The notes: generated by a model not told the origin, from the sequence alone. DNA of 64,000 bases from Candidatus Enterococcus myersii (GCF_017316025.1 NZ_JAFLVT010000007.1:1-64000); one strand, 5' to 3'. Positions 26,923 through 35,450 are shown, counted from the first letter of the stretch. Made by a program: numbers and translations.

Positions 26923-26940
26923 ATGCAAGAAGTGTGCCAA
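26923..26940 (-). promoter_or_regulatory. Sigma-54 promoter (-24/-12) of the PTS operon
   Basis: On the minus strand TTGGCACACTTCTTGCAT matches the RpoN consensus TTGGCAC-N5-TTGCW at every defined position, with -24 GG and -12 GC correctly spaced. It lies 41 bases upstream of the IIB start codon. The LevR-type activator encoded just upstream is the obvious partner. Confidence 0.93.
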
Positions 26941-26944
26941 AATA

Positions 26945-26990
26945 AAACAACGAGTAAAACGCTGTTATTAAAGCGTTTTACTCGTTGTTT
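26945..26990 (-). terminator. Terminator between the activator gene and the PTS operon
   Basis: A perfect 18-bp stem (AAACAACGAGTAAAACGC and its complement) is followed on the minus strand by TTTTATTTT. It ends the activator transcript four bases before the sigma-54 promoter begins, insulating the PTS genes from read-through. Confidence 0.9.
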
Positions 26991-27023
26991 TTTAATACAC
27001 AGAACACACACACAAATTACACA

Positions 27024-29729
27024 CTAATTTTTCTGTGTAAGCGGATACGTACTGGTGATTTTATTTTGTTGGATCATTTGGACGATATAGGCAATCTCAT
27101 CATCACTAAATTCGACCTGATAATTTTTGGCAATTGGCATTAGACTCGTTCTCAGTAAATCACACTCCAAGCGATATTTCTTTTGAAAACTAGTTAAATT
27201 ATCAAATTGTCGTGAAGTTCCGCCATTTCGCAAATTATCAATTAAAAAGGCAAGATGGATCATAATGCCCGCATCCACACTTGGTTCTAAAACTGCATGC
27301 ATTTGTCCTTCAACATGATGTAAAAGCTGTTGCAATTGCATCATCAACTGTTCGACCCCACTCACACTCGTTAAGGCTTCTTGGAGGGACTTCCCAATTT
27401 TTTCAAGGGGAATATCATCGTTTACGATTTGTTTTAATACACGCAATCGCTCGTTATCAAATATTTCATAAGCTGAAAAGAAAGGAATATTTTGATAATC
27501 AATTTCTACGGTTCCGGCAATTGCTTTAATATCATATTCCGCCATTAGTGCGTCAATGTGTTGTAAGAAAGCATTTTTTTCAATAAATTGCATTTGAATG
27601 ACTTCTGTTTGCGATTTATCAACTACCGGTGTAATGCGCTCATATAATTTACTAGCAACACCTTCGCCGGTAAAACAGGTTACAACGACGGCTTTCTTTT
27701 GTTTTTTCTTATGAAGATTGAACTCATCTTTTACAATTGCTTTAAAAGACAACAATGTATTTTGATAAATATCTTCTAAAGTTCTTCCCATGTCCACCAT
27801 CCGCAGTGCTTCTAAAACCACCATCGTACTAGTCATAGATACTGCTTTTGTTCGAATACCGGTCTCTTCATAAATTAGATCACCAAAAGAATTCAAAGAA
27901 CCCATATCTGTCAAAAGTAAAATGCCGCCGGTCAGTTTTGCCTCATTTTGTTGCACATAGCTTAACAATTGATTGTAAATGGTTTGGACTTCCATATCCA
28001 AACTCATGTTAAAGGCGATACCTGTTGTAGTATCTAATAATTCTTGGGCTGTTTCTAACATTGAAGTTGCCGTTTGCTTACCGTGCATCAATACGATAAC
28101 CTCAACGTTTTTTTCTGGTAATGCGGTATTTTGTCCCACTTGAATGGATAAAAACATACTAATAAAACCGATTTCATCAAAAGGAATCTCAATGTGACAG
28201 CGTTCTTCAATAATAGTAGACAAATCGAGTGCCACTTGAAATTCTTGTTTAAAATTTTTTCGGATATTATTTAAATCCGGATGAATAATCGTATGCCCAT
28301 CTTTTAAACGTTCGATCGTGCTTTGCAAATGGAGCGCAAAAGCAAAGCGGGCCTTTTCATTGTATTTTCGCTCCAAGCGCTCTTCAGCCACTTCATAAAG
28401 TTCACTGGTCAACTGCCAAATCCCTTTAGGTAGCAATTCCTTGTGCAATGTACTTTGCGTTAATTCCTCAACATATGTTTCAAAATAAGCATCCACATCT
28501 CCTAAAATCAATTGCTCTAAATCAACGTTGTTTAACTCTTGGTCAGATAATGTGGTGACTTTTTCTTCAATTGCATTGTAAACTTGCATATTCCGTTCTG
28601 GATCTTGACTCCATACTACTTCGGTTGCACCAGGCTCAAAGCTAAGTAAGTTTCCCTTGCCTTCCAAAAACTGTTTTAAATCTTCGCTGTAGTCTTTGCG
28701 CATTAACAGCCCTTTTTGGACCGGCAGAGATAAATCTTCCTTGCGGACCAACAGACTGTCTTGTTGTTTGGTTCGGTAATGTAAGAATGCTTTGGCACAG
28801 ACTAATTTTAAATCGCGCTTTATTTGCCCAATATTACCTTCAGCTTGGTATAACATAAATGCAATAATCGCATCTTGTTCTACTTCAATCTTTTGTTTTA
28901 AGCGGTTAGCTTCTTGTTTAATAAATAGCGTAATGATTTCATACCGTTCATCCAAAGAGCGGGCCTTGATACTTGGCAATGTAATCGACATTGGAATGCG
29001 GCGATTAAATGTTGTCAAAAAATTCTCTGAGGATTCTGTTGTCGCCCCAATAATTTGGACTGCAGCCTCATAGGTCTTATTACTTTCTCCGAGTGGACGA
29101 TAGACCCCTTTATCAATAAAGGTAAAGAGCATTTCTTGTCCTTCTGGAGGTAGGCGATGAATTTCATCTAAAAATAGTATGCCATTGTCAGCTTTAGCAA
29201 TTAAACCTGGGCTATCTTCATTAGCTCCCGTATAAGCCCCTTTTTTAATCCCAAAAATGTGACCAAATAATAATTGCGGGTTTTGTGCGTAATCCGCACA
29301 ATTAAAGGATACAAAAGGAGCATCTTTTTTTAAGGTTTGGGATTTTAACGCAAACTGATACATACACTCGGCAAAAAGTGACTTCCCTGTTCCAGTATCA
29401 CCAAAAATAATAGTATGTAGTCCCCGCGGTGGATATAAAATTGCGGCTTTGGCTTGTTGAATGGCTACCTTTAAAGAACCTGTCTCCCCCACTAACGCAT
29501 CAAAGGTCACTGCAGAAGAATTATCAACATGTACTTGTTCTTCTGATAAGGGTTCATAGATTACTGGTCGACCAGGATTTTTTACAATCCGTTGCTCTTT
29601 TGCCAATTCATTTAAATAGCGGCTGGCATTGGTTCTATCAATATTTAATAACTCCGCAATCTGAACAGCCGTCATTCCTTGTTTGCGCATTTCTAATGTG
29701 TGTAAGATTTCTTCTTTCCGTGAATTCAT
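27024..29729 (-). CDS. Sigma-54-dependent PRD-containing activator, LevR/CelR type
   Basis: This 901-aa regulator has a winged-helix N-terminus (residues 1-55, AVQIAELLNIDRTNASRYLNEL), an AAA+ domain with Walker A GDTGTGKS (110-117), the sigma-54 contact loop GAYTGA (164-169; a Tyr variant of GAFTGA) and Walker B ILFLDE (184-189). A first PRD follows (HPDLNNIRKNF), then an EIIA-Man-like domain (VIVLMHGKQTATSML), an EIIB-like segment (VVVTCFTGEGVASKLYERI) and a second PRD (IMIHLAFLIDNL). PTS-dependent phosphorylation of PRD histidines controls such proteins, so the sugar flux through the adjacent PTS should tune it. It is transcribed in the same direction as the IIB-IIA-IIC operon, separated from it by a terminator. 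Confidence in the target is high because the only sigma-54 promoter seen lies next to it. Confidence 0.93.
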   Translation of the reverse strand: MNSRKEEILHTLEMRKQGMTAVQIAELLNIDRTNASRYLNELAKEQRIVKNPGRPVIYEPLSEEQVHVDNSSAVTFDALVGETGSLKVAIQQAKAAILYPPRGLHTIIFGDTGTGKSLFAECMYQFALKSQTLKKDAPFVSFNCADYAQNPQLLFGHIFGIKKGAYTGANEDSPGLIAKADNGILFLDEIHRLPPEGQEMLFTFIDKGVYRPLGESNKTYEAAVQIIGATTESSENFLTTFNRRIPMSITLPSIKARSLDERYEIITLFIKQEANRLKQKIEVEQDAIIAFMLYQAEGNIGQIKRDLKLVCAKAFLHYRTKQQDSLLVRKEDLSLPVQKGLLMRKDYSEDLKQFLEGKGNLLSFEPGATEVVWSQDPERNMQVYNAIEEKVTTLSDQELNNVDLEQLILGDVDAYFETYVEELTQSTLHKELLPKGIWQLTSELYEVAEERLERKYNEKARFAFALHLQSTIERLKDGHTIIHPDLNNIRKNFKQEFQVALDLSTIIEERCHIEIPFDEIGFISMFLSIQVGQNTALPEKNVEVIVLMHGKQTATSMLETAQELLDTTTGIAFNMSLDMEVQTIYNQLLSYVQQNEAKLTGGILLLTDMGSLNSFGDLIYEETGIRTKAVSMTSTMVVLEALRMVDMGRTLEDIYQNTLLSFKAIVKDEFNLHKKKQKKAVVVTCFTGEGVASKLYERITPVVDKSQTEVIQMQFIEKNAFLQHIDALMAEYDIKAIAGTVEIDYQNIPFFSAYEIFDNERLRVLKQIVNDDIPLEKIGKSLQEALTSVSGVEQLMMQLQQLLHHVEGQMHAVLEPSVDAGIMIHLAFLIDNLRNGGTSRQFDNLTSFQKKYRLECDLLRTSLMPIAKNYQVEFSDDEIAYIVQMIQQNKITSTYPLTQKN

Positions 29730-29773
29730 GACAAGCTCCTTGCCTAATTTTTTTACACTCTAAGAATAGCACA

Positions 29774-29798
29774 AAAAAGGCGCTAAACGCGCCTTTTT
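29774..29798 (-). terminator. Terminator overlapping the DEAD-helicase stop codon
   Basis: Stem AAAAAGGCGC / GCGCCTTTTT with a five-base loop includes the last codons and the TAG stop of the helicase gene. On the minus strand it is followed by T residues. Hairpins that start inside the coding end are uncommon but functional. Confidence 0.75.
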
Positions 29799-31051
29799 CC
29801 AATATTTTTTTGTTTCTTGTGACGTTTCTTATTTTTCTTTTTGACAATACTCTCTTTAGTGTGCAATTTAGGCTTTGGCTTTTCTTTTTCAATCGGCATC
29901 TTCTGAGATTTTTTCTCATTTTCATTAATAACAGGACGCGTGTCAACAAGCTGACCGCCATAAAGAAAAACTTTCTTTAAAGGCAACGCCATTTTTTTCG
30001 TCATTTTTTTTAAGTAAGATAAATCATTTTCTGCCACTAGCGTAATAACGGTTCCTTTTTTACCCATTCGCCCCACACGACCAGCACGGTGGAGGTAACT
30101 AGCATCGTCCATAGGTACTTCTACATTGACAATCATCGGTAAATCAGCTAAATCAAGACCGCGAGCAGCTACATCGGTAGTCAATAATCCCTTAATTTTA
30201 TCTGCTTTAAAAGCTTGTAACGCGGTTTTGCGTAACATTTTATTTTGATCAGAGGCCAGTGTTGCTACTGGTAGGTTGTGATATTGCAATTTTTCTGCTA
30301 CTGCCCCAAGCTCTGCTACTTCATTAAAGAAGATCAAACTGCGAAAATCTGCCACATGTAATAATTTTTTTAACGTATCGGCTTTTTTACGCTTTGAAGT
30401 CATTAAATAAAGATGAGCAACTTCACCTTGACTATTATCTTCTTTGGTGACATCAATCAGTGTAAAATCATCTTTGGTAATCGTTTTAATTTCTGGCAAG
30501 ACACTTAAAGCAGTTGCTGAAAAGAAATTCAACTGACAAGATCGATCTAGATGTTGCAATATTCCTTTGGCAATTTCTAAGGCCTGGCCAGCTAACAATT
30601 GGTCGGCTTCGTCAAAAATAACTGTTTGTAACTGATGACTTTTAATTTTTTTAGTTTTCATCAATTCCAACACACGGCCAGCAGTACCGATTAAAATTTC
30701 TGGTTTTTCTTTTAACTTTTCTAGTTGGCGCTTTGTATTGGCACCACCAATTAAAGGTTGTACCTTCAATTGCGTTTTCTCTGTCCAAAAACGAGCCGTC
30801 TCAAGCACTTGCATCGCCAATTCTTGGGAAGCAGTCAAAATCAGCAATTGATTACCACCACCTGGAGTTACTTGCATTAGACTTGGTAGTAAATAAGCAA
30901 CTGTTTTGCCGGAACCAGTTGGTGCCACGCCTACAACATTTTGTCGCGTTTTTAAAGGTTCAAAAACTTGCTTTTGAATTAGTGATGCATTTTCATAGCC
31001 GGCTTTTTGCCATTGCTCTAAAAGAGTTGCCGGTAAACTTTCTGGTATCAT
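29783..31051 (-). CDS. DEAD-box ATP-dependent RNA helicase
   Basis: This 422-aa protein has a two-RecA-domain DEAD-box core: Q-motif region SLIQKQVFEPL, motif I APTGSGKTVAYLLP (near residues 38-51), motif Ib TAGR, motif II FDEADQLL (the DEAD box, near 146), motif III FSATA, and in domain 2 TTDVAARGLDLADL and HRAGRVGRMG. The Lys/Arg-rich C-terminal tail (about 375-422) probably binds RNA. It remodels structured RNA during ribosome assembly or at low temperature. It is closer to the YfmL/CshB size class than to CshA. Its ATG overlaps the stop of the upstream oxidoreductase gene (ATGA), indicating coupling. Confidence 0.92.
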   Translation of the reverse strand: MIPESLPATLLEQWQKAGYENASLIQKQVFEPLKTRQNVVGVAPTGSGKTVAYLLPSLMQVTPGGGNQLLILTASQELAMQVLETARFWTEKTQLKVQPLIGGANTKRQLEKLKEKPEILIGTAGRVLELMKTKKIKSHQLQTVIFDEADQLLAGQALEIAKGILQHLDRSCQLNFFSATALSVLPEIKTITKDDFTLIDVTKEDNSQGEVAHLYLMTSKRKKADTLKKLLHVADFRSLIFFNEVAELGAVAEKLQYHNLPVATLASDQNKMLRKTALQAFKADKIKGLLTTDVAARGLDLADLPMIVNVEVPMDDASYLHRAGRVGRMGKKGTVITLVAENDLSYLKKMTKKMALPLKKVFLYGGQLVDTRPVINENEKKSQKMPIEKEKPKPKLHTKESIVKKKNKKRHKKQKNIGKRRV

Positions 31052-32070
31052 GAATTTTTTTCCTCATCTTTTTTATCAGCAGCAAAGCTAATCCCTGCTT
31101 GCTGCCGCAAATCGTAAATTAATTGGTTCACATTCCGGGCTAATTCAACCCATTCTTCATATAAAACACCTTGATTTTTATCGGTTGGATGATTCATTAC
31201 ATTGGCAAATACCAGTGCTTCTTCCTCCATTGGATTTTCTTTTAAGGTAATTGGCAATAAAAGCCGTTTTTTAGCATTCCGATCATAAAACTCTGCTTTT
31301 TCAAAAGAATTGATGCCATTTAAAGTCAAAGTCCCATTGTCAAAATAAATTTCAGATGGCAAAAACGAATCGCCAATTTTTCCTTGTAAAATGGTGACGT
31401 CAAATAAATCATAGCGTAAAATAATCGTGCCAATGCCATCGACATCCGTTGCAATTTTGCGGGCAAAGTAATGGGCTTTTTGGGGCACACCAAACCAACC
31501 TAACGCCGCATATAGTGGATAAACACCTAAGTCCATGATGGCGCCACCTGAAAATTGCGGTGAAAAAATATTGGGTTCCTCGCCGTCTAAAACAGCATCA
31601 TAACGAGAAGAATATTTCATAAAAGTAAAGTTGGCACCAATGATATGATCTTTCAGAGGTAAAAACTCACTAATTGTATCAAATGCTTTTTCATGAATAT
31701 TGCGTGCTGCTTCAAAGAAAAAGACATTGTGGAGATTGGCTAATTCGATAATTTCGTCCATTTCTCGTGGGGTTGAAAAAGCTGGTTTTTCAACAATGAC
31801 ATTTTTCCCTGCAATAATCGCAGCCTTGGCTTGCTCAAAATGGAGCGCATTGGGAGAAGCAATGTAGATAGTGTGCAAATGGGCTAAATTGAAAAAAGTC
31901 TTCAAATCTGTTGCATACTCGATATCTTCATGGTAGCGACGACCAAATTCTTGAGCTTTTTCCAACGAACGGGAATAAACCGCGACTAAGTCATATTTTT
32001 TCGTCGCAAGGGCTGCCTCCACAAATTGATGGGTAATCCAGTTTGTACCAATAATACCTAAATTAATCAT
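31048..32070 (-). CDS. Gfo/Idh/MocA-family oxidoreductase
   Basis: This 340-aa NAD(P)-dependent oxidoreductase has an N-terminal Rossmann domain (IGTNWITHQFVEAALA; the usual GxGxxG is replaced by GTNWIT, a common variant), then NALHFEQAKAAI, the catalytic-region VEKPAFSTP (EKP motif near residue 94) and GGAIMDLGVYPLYAALGWFG in the C-terminal domain. Substrates of the family are sugars or polyols, but here it is unknown. The gene is coupled to the DEAD-box helicase downstream by a four-base overlap and lies 30 bases after sfsA. Nothing in the neighbourhood indicates a pathway. Confidence 0.88.
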   Translation of the reverse strand: MINLGIIGTNWITHQFVEAALATKKYDLVAVYSRSLEKAQEFGRRYHEDIEYATDLKTFFNLAHLHTIYIASPNALHFEQAKAAIIAGKNVIVEKPAFSTPREMDEIIELANLHNVFFFEAARNIHEKAFDTISEFLPLKDHIIGANFTFMKYSSRYDAVLDGEEPNIFSPQFSGGAIMDLGVYPLYAALGWFGVPQKAHYFARKIATDVDGIGTIILRYDLFDVTILQGKIGDSFLPSEIYFDNGTLTLNGINSFEKAEFYDRNAKKRLLLPITLKENPMEEEALVFANVMNHPTDKNQGVLYEEWVELARNVNQLIYDLRQQAGISFAADKKDEEKNS

Positions 32071-32100
32071 ATTTCTCGCTCCTTTACTTTTTTAATCTTC

Positions 32101-32844
32101 TTAACTGTCGTTAACTTCATTGGGATCAATAAAAGGATAAGCCAAATCAAAGGGGACTTGCTTTTTAAGTATGACCTGATTTGGTTCTACTTTACAATTA
32201 TACGCTAAAACTTCAACGCCGTCTGCCATTGCTAATGCGAAATTTTCAGCTAATTGTGGTTGCATCTCAGCATGAATCGTCGCTTTTGTAATTTTCTCAA
32301 ATTGAACAATAAATAAAACGTAGGTAAAATAACCTGCATCGTGGGCCACTTGCAATTCTTTCACGTGTTTTAATCCCCGTAAAGTCGGAGCATCGGGAAA
32401 AGCGCCAATTCCTTTATTTTCCAATGTCATTCCTTTTACTTCTATAAAAGCTTTCGCACCCGTATCGCTTTTAGCAAATAAATCAAACTTGGAATTACCA
32501 TAAGTAACTTCTCTTTTTAAGCTAGCTAACTTTCCAGGAAAATGAGGTAAGTTGATTTTCCCTGTCAAAATACCTTCATAGGCTAAAGCATTTGGTAATT
32601 GGCTATCAATATTAATCCACATCGCATCTTTTTTGACCGCTACGAGATCATAATCTGTTTTTCGTTTCGGACTTGGTTGATAATTTAAGGCCACTAGAGC
32701 ACCTGCTAGTAAGACTTCCTTACCGCGACCAGTATTTTTAACGTGGACTACTACCACTTCATCGGTTTCAATTAACTTACAATGACAAATAAAACGGTTG
32801 TCTCTGACAATAAAATGCGCCATTCTAATATTTTCGTATTGCAT
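32101..32844 (-). CDS. sfsA: SfsA family protein (sugar fermentation stimulation)
   Basis: This 247-aa SfsA-family protein has the conserved DNA-binding OB-like N-terminus (MAHFIVRDNRFICHCKL, HVKNTGRGKEVLLAG) and a C-terminal PD-(D/E)xK-like nuclease domain with KSDTGAKAFIEVKGMTLE, where the Glu-x-Lys pair is the putative active site, then FPDAPTLRGLKHVKEL. E. coli SfsA was first linked to maltose use; the family is now described as DNA/RNA nucleases. The ATG is preceded by AGGTGAG. It diverges from the DUF4828-like gene and is followed by the oxidoreductase gene. Confidence 0.9.
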   Translation of the reverse strand: MQYENIRMAHFIVRDNRFICHCKLIETDEVVVVHVKNTGRGKEVLLAGALVALNYQPSPKRKTDYDLVAVKKDAMWINIDSQLPNALAYEGILTGKINLPHFPGKLASLKREVTYGNSKFDLFAKSDTGAKAFIEVKGMTLENKGIGAFPDAPTLRGLKHVKELQVAHDAGYFTYVLFIVQFEKITKATIHAEMQPQLAENFALAMADGVEVLAYNCKVEPNQVILKKQVPFDLAYPFIDPNEVNDS

Positions 32845-32970
32845 CTTCTCACCTGCCGGCTAAATCTTATCATAAAAAAGAAAAATACTGCAATCTCCAA
32901 CTTTAGACCGAGGGCTAGAAAAATTCCCTGTGCTATACTGCAATCACTGCTAGTTAAGGAGGTATACCTG

Positions 32971-33339
32971 ATGAAAAAACATTTTCCGTTATTGCTTGGA
33001 ATTTCTGTATTAACTGGATTGGTGGGTACTATTTTTTGGCATAAAAATAAACAACAACCTTCAGTTTTTATCGGAAGTTGGTTTTATCAGACGCCTTTGG
33101 AAAAAGTTCATTTTACAATTAATGACAACTGGCAGCTCACAAGAAATTTAAAACCAATTCAAACGACTCTGGTTGAATTGACCCCTGAGCACTTGATTCT
33201 TTTAGATGAACTAGGTTATAAGTTAACGTTTGTTTTAAAAGATGGACACCTTCATTTTTATGATGAAACCGAAATTGACGGTAGCTGCCATATCTTATCG
33301 CCAACTTCCCCCAAAAAAGAAATAAAGGCATTCCAGTAG
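32971..33339 (+). CDS. Small membrane-anchored protein (DUF4828-like)
   Basis: This 122-aa protein has an N-terminal hydrophobic helix (residues 5-22, FPLLLGISVLTGLVGTIF), so it is exported and anchored, followed by a 100-aa beta-rich domain: SWFYQTPLEKVHFTINDNW, ELTPEHLILLDELGYKLTFVL, HLHFYDETE. It recalls the DUF4828 family of enterococci and relatives, whose function is unknown; I am not certain of the family. The ATG is preceded by TAAGGAGGTATACCTG. An upstream in-frame extension exists in the sfsA promoter region but lacks a start signal. A 48-aa membrane protein gene follows it. Confidence 0.7.
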   Translation: MKKHFPLLLGISVLTGLVGTIFWHKNKQQPSVFIGSWFYQTPLEKVHFTINDNWQLTRNLKPIQTTLVELTPEHLILLDELGYKLTFVLKDGHLHFYDETEIDGSCHILSPTSPKKEIKAFQ

Positions 33340-33421
33340 CTTGATTTCATAATTATTGTTATACTAATTGTGAGGGTTTGTAACCGTAGCCAAAGTAACT
33401 TATAGAAAGAGGGTTTTGAGT

Positions 33422-33568
33422 ATGCTTGCAACGATGATTACATTATTTACAATGTTTAGTTTGGTCGTATTATTGGGCATTTCAGCCTATGCAGTTTTTC
33501 GTTATATCAACGACGAAAATCAAATGGAGAAAGTTCCTGTTCGCGTAAAAAATCACCACCGCAATTAA
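33422..33568 (+). CDS. Very small single-helix membrane protein (48 aa)
   Basis: This short open frame encodes 48 residues beginning MLATMITLFTMFSLVVLLG, a strongly hydrophobic helix (about residues 2-26), then YINDENQMEKVPVRV and a basic HHRN tail. It has a good site, AAAGAGGGTTTTGAGT, and is followed by a strong terminator, so it is probably expressed. The predicted topology is one helix with a hydrophilic basic C-terminus, as in small membrane peptides that bind larger membrane complexes. I do not recognise a family. It lies 82 bases downstream of the DUF4828-like gene and may be co-transcribed with it. Confidence 0.6.
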   Translation: MLATMITLFTMFSLVVLLGISAYAVFRYINDENQMEKVPVRVKNHHRN

Positions 33569-33590
33569 AGTTCATTATTTCTAGTAAATT

Positions 33591-33650
33591 AAGCCATCAA
33601 AATCAAGGTAGAATTGTTAATTTTCTCTCTTGATTTTGATGGCTTTTTTA
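33591..33650 (+). terminator. Terminator after the 48-aa gene
   Basis: A 17-bp perfect stem (AAGCCATCAAAATCAAG and its complement) with a loop of about 20 bases is followed by TTTTTT. It starts 22 bases past the stop codon. Confidence 0.85.
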
Positions 33651-33776
33651 ATTGAACCCGCTTTTCACTTTTAAAATTTTCGTCATAGCCATATCTGCTT
33701 ATGCTATCTTATTTTTCTCCTTAGATTTTCTTTGATAATTTTTCTTGTATTTTTTACGAAACTTTATTGGGAACAA

Positions 33777-33818
33777 TTGTTTTGTCTGCTAGTCTTTGAT
33801 AGAATTACAACTTGTAAT
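33777..33818 (+). promoter_or_regulatory. dacA promoter with an overlapping 15-bp palindrome
   Basis: TTGTTT (33777-33782) and the extended -10 TGATAGAAT (33797-33805) are 17 bases apart. A perfect inverted repeat ATTACAA-C-TTGTAAT (33804-33818) starts in the -10 and covers the start site, the position of a repressor operator. It is similar in kind to, but spaced differently from, CopY/BlaI operators (TACA-N2-TGTA). Confidence 0.6.
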
Positions 33819-33839
33819 GTCTAATTAAAGGAGCTTATC

Positions 33840-35144
33840 ATGAAAAAAATACAGCAAATTCTGCTTACTCTTTTGCTTTTTTGTTTTACCTTTGGCTTTG
33901 CCACCAATGTCGTAGCCGCTGAGGAAACTAATAATAATTTTAAAATCAACGCCAAAGGAGCGATTGCCGTTGATTTTAAAACCGGCAAGATACTTTATAA
34001 TCAAGCTGGCGACACGCCGATGGGAATTGCCTCCATCACTAAAATTATCAGTCTTTATTTAGTCGAAGAAGCTGTCAAAGAAAAGAAACTAAATTGGGAA
34101 GATACTGTTGCGATTTCTGATTACGCCGCTAATTTAAGCGTCACCCCAGATCTTTCCAATGTTCCTTTACACAAAGAAAATACTTATACCGTTAAAGAAT
34201 TATTTGACTCTGCTATTATCCAATCGGCCAACGCTTCTATTGTTGCATTAGCAGAAAAAATTGCTGGATCTGAGGCCAAATTTGTCGACCAAATGCGCGT
34301 CCAATTAAAAGATTGGGGCATAGAAGATGCTAAAGTTTATAACGCTTCTGGTTTAAATAACCAGTATTTGGGTGACAATCGCTATCCCGGCTCTGCGGCG
34401 GATGCAGAAAATCTTTTATCCCCACGAGATGTCGCAATTGTTGCCAGCCACTTAATTAAAGACTATCCCGATGTTTTAAAAGTTTCTGCGACTACCACCC
34501 AAATGTTTGGCGCTAATACCCAATCGCCCGTAGAAATGGTCAATTGGAACTGGATGCTTCCAGGATTTATCAATGCCAAAGAAGGCGTAGACGGACTTAA
34601 AACAGGTACAACCGAGTTAGCCGGTGCTTGTTTTGTTGGCACGATTCAAAGAGATGGACAACGAATTATAACCGTTGTTTTAAATGCGACCGATCACAAA
34701 AATAATCCCAGTGCCCGTTTTGTCGAAACAGGTAAATTAATGGACTATTGTTACGATCACTGGCAGCAAAAAGAAGTTTTAAAAGCTGGTAGTCAACTGC
34801 CTAAACAAAAAAATATTGCCATTACAGATGGTAAGCAATTAAAAACGACTATTTCATTAAAAGATTCCGTTACATTATGGGTCAGAGATGACTTAACAGA
34901 AGAATTAATCATTACACCAAAATTTGACACTAAAAAAGTCAGTGACGGTGCTGTCAAAGCCCCTGTTGAAAAGGGCGATGTAATTGGAAAAGCTACAGTC
35001 AGCTTAAAAGGAGATGATCTAGGCTACTTAGAAAAAGCGCCTAGCCATGAAGTCTCTATTGTAATTGACAAAGCTGTAGAAAAAGCCAATATCTTTGTCA
35101 TCTTCGGCCGCAAAATTGAGAACTTTTTCCAATCAATTTTTTAA
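33840..35144 (+). CDS. dacA: D-alanyl-D-alanine carboxypeptidase (low-molecular-weight PBP)
   Basis: This 434-aa class C PBP (PBP5/DacA type) trims the terminal D-Ala of peptidoglycan stem peptides outside the cell. A signal peptide (KKIQQILLTLLLFCFTFGFA, cleaved near AANVVAAEE) precedes the transpeptidase-fold domain. Motifs are SxxK in GIASITKI (Ser near residue 65), SxN as SAN near 124, and KTG in DGLKTGTTE near 246-248. A beta-rich C-terminal domain and a final amphipathic helix (ANIFVIFGRKIENFFQSIF) anchor it to the membrane. The length matches DacA. The ATG follows AAGGAGCTTATC. A palindrome over the promoter suggests regulation. It is a single-gene unit, with hairpins downstream. Confidence 0.93.
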   Translation: MKKIQQILLTLLLFCFTFGFATNVVAAEETNNNFKINAKGAIAVDFKTGKILYNQAGDTPMGIASITKIISLYLVEEAVKEKKLNWEDTVAISDYAANLSVTPDLSNVPLHKENTYTVKELFDSAIIQSANASIVALAEKIAGSEAKFVDQMRVQLKDWGIEDAKVYNASGLNNQYLGDNRYPGSAADAENLLSPRDVAIVASHLIKDYPDVLKVSATTTQMFGANTQSPVEMVNWNWMLPGFINAKEGVDGLKTGTTELAGACFVGTIQRDGQRIITVVLNATDHKNNPSARFVETGKLMDYCYDHWQQKEVLKAGSQLPKQKNIAITDGKQLKTTISLKDSVTLWVRDDLTEELIITPKFDTKKVSDGAVKAPVEKGDVIGKATVSLKGDDLGYLEKAPSHEVSIVIDKAVEKANIFVIFGRKIENFFQSIF

Positions 35145-35450
35145 AATGAACATACAAATGGCTACAAAGCCGCCCTCTACTTTTGAAAAATACCCATGCA
35201 GTTTTCAGAAATTGCTTCAAATTTAAAAGTTTTTTGCTTATTTTTCCTAGAGGGATTTATTCAGCAGAAAGTTTTACACTTTCTGCTAGTTAAAAAGTAG
35301 TACGAGGAACACTTTTTAAAGTGTCACGCGTACTACTTTTTTTGTAACGGGTAGTTCCTTGTTTTTTGAAGTTGTAATTTTTATTACAGGCACACTTAAA
35401 AGTACGCCATAAAAATTTTATCATAGGATTTAAGATTATTACGATTATAC
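35145..35450. other. Gene-free interval after dacA with two hairpins (306 bases)
   Basis: The interval between converging genes contains a hairpin AGCAGAAAG / CTTTCTGCT (35263-35287), a terminator (35293-35343, listed separately) and a small inverted repeat TGTAAT-TTTT-ATTACA (35373-35388). I see no open frame with a ribosome binding site. The rest is AT-rich without recognisable signals. Confidence 0.5.
35293..35343. terminator. Terminator between dacA and the GyrI-like gene
   Basis: An imperfect long hairpin has outer arms AAAAGTAGTACG/CGTACTACTTTT and inner arms ACACTTT/AAAGTGT, followed by TTTTTT. It is 148 bases past the dacA stop, and the preceding hairpin at 35263-35287 may assist it. 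It could also act on the converging gene. Confidence 0.7.

Noticed and set aside
27036-27049. cre-like sequence (TGTAAGCGGATACG) near the end of the PTS activator
   Set aside because: Two mismatches to the CcpA consensus at conserved positions and it lies inside coding sequence; too weak to list as a feature.
32782-32970. An in-frame extension before the DUF4828-like gene
   Set aside because: It overlaps the sfsA promoter region and lacks a ribosome binding site; the ATG at 32971 has a perfect AAGGAGG.
35373-35388. Inverted repeat TGTAAT-TTTT-ATTACA
   Set aside because: Its arms are in the opposite orientation to the dacA palindrome and it lies in a gene-free AT-rich stretch; chance is likely.
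35435-35450. Possible second Zur box near the GyrI-like gene
   Set aside because: Only the left arm matches; the right arm fits at about three of seven bases.
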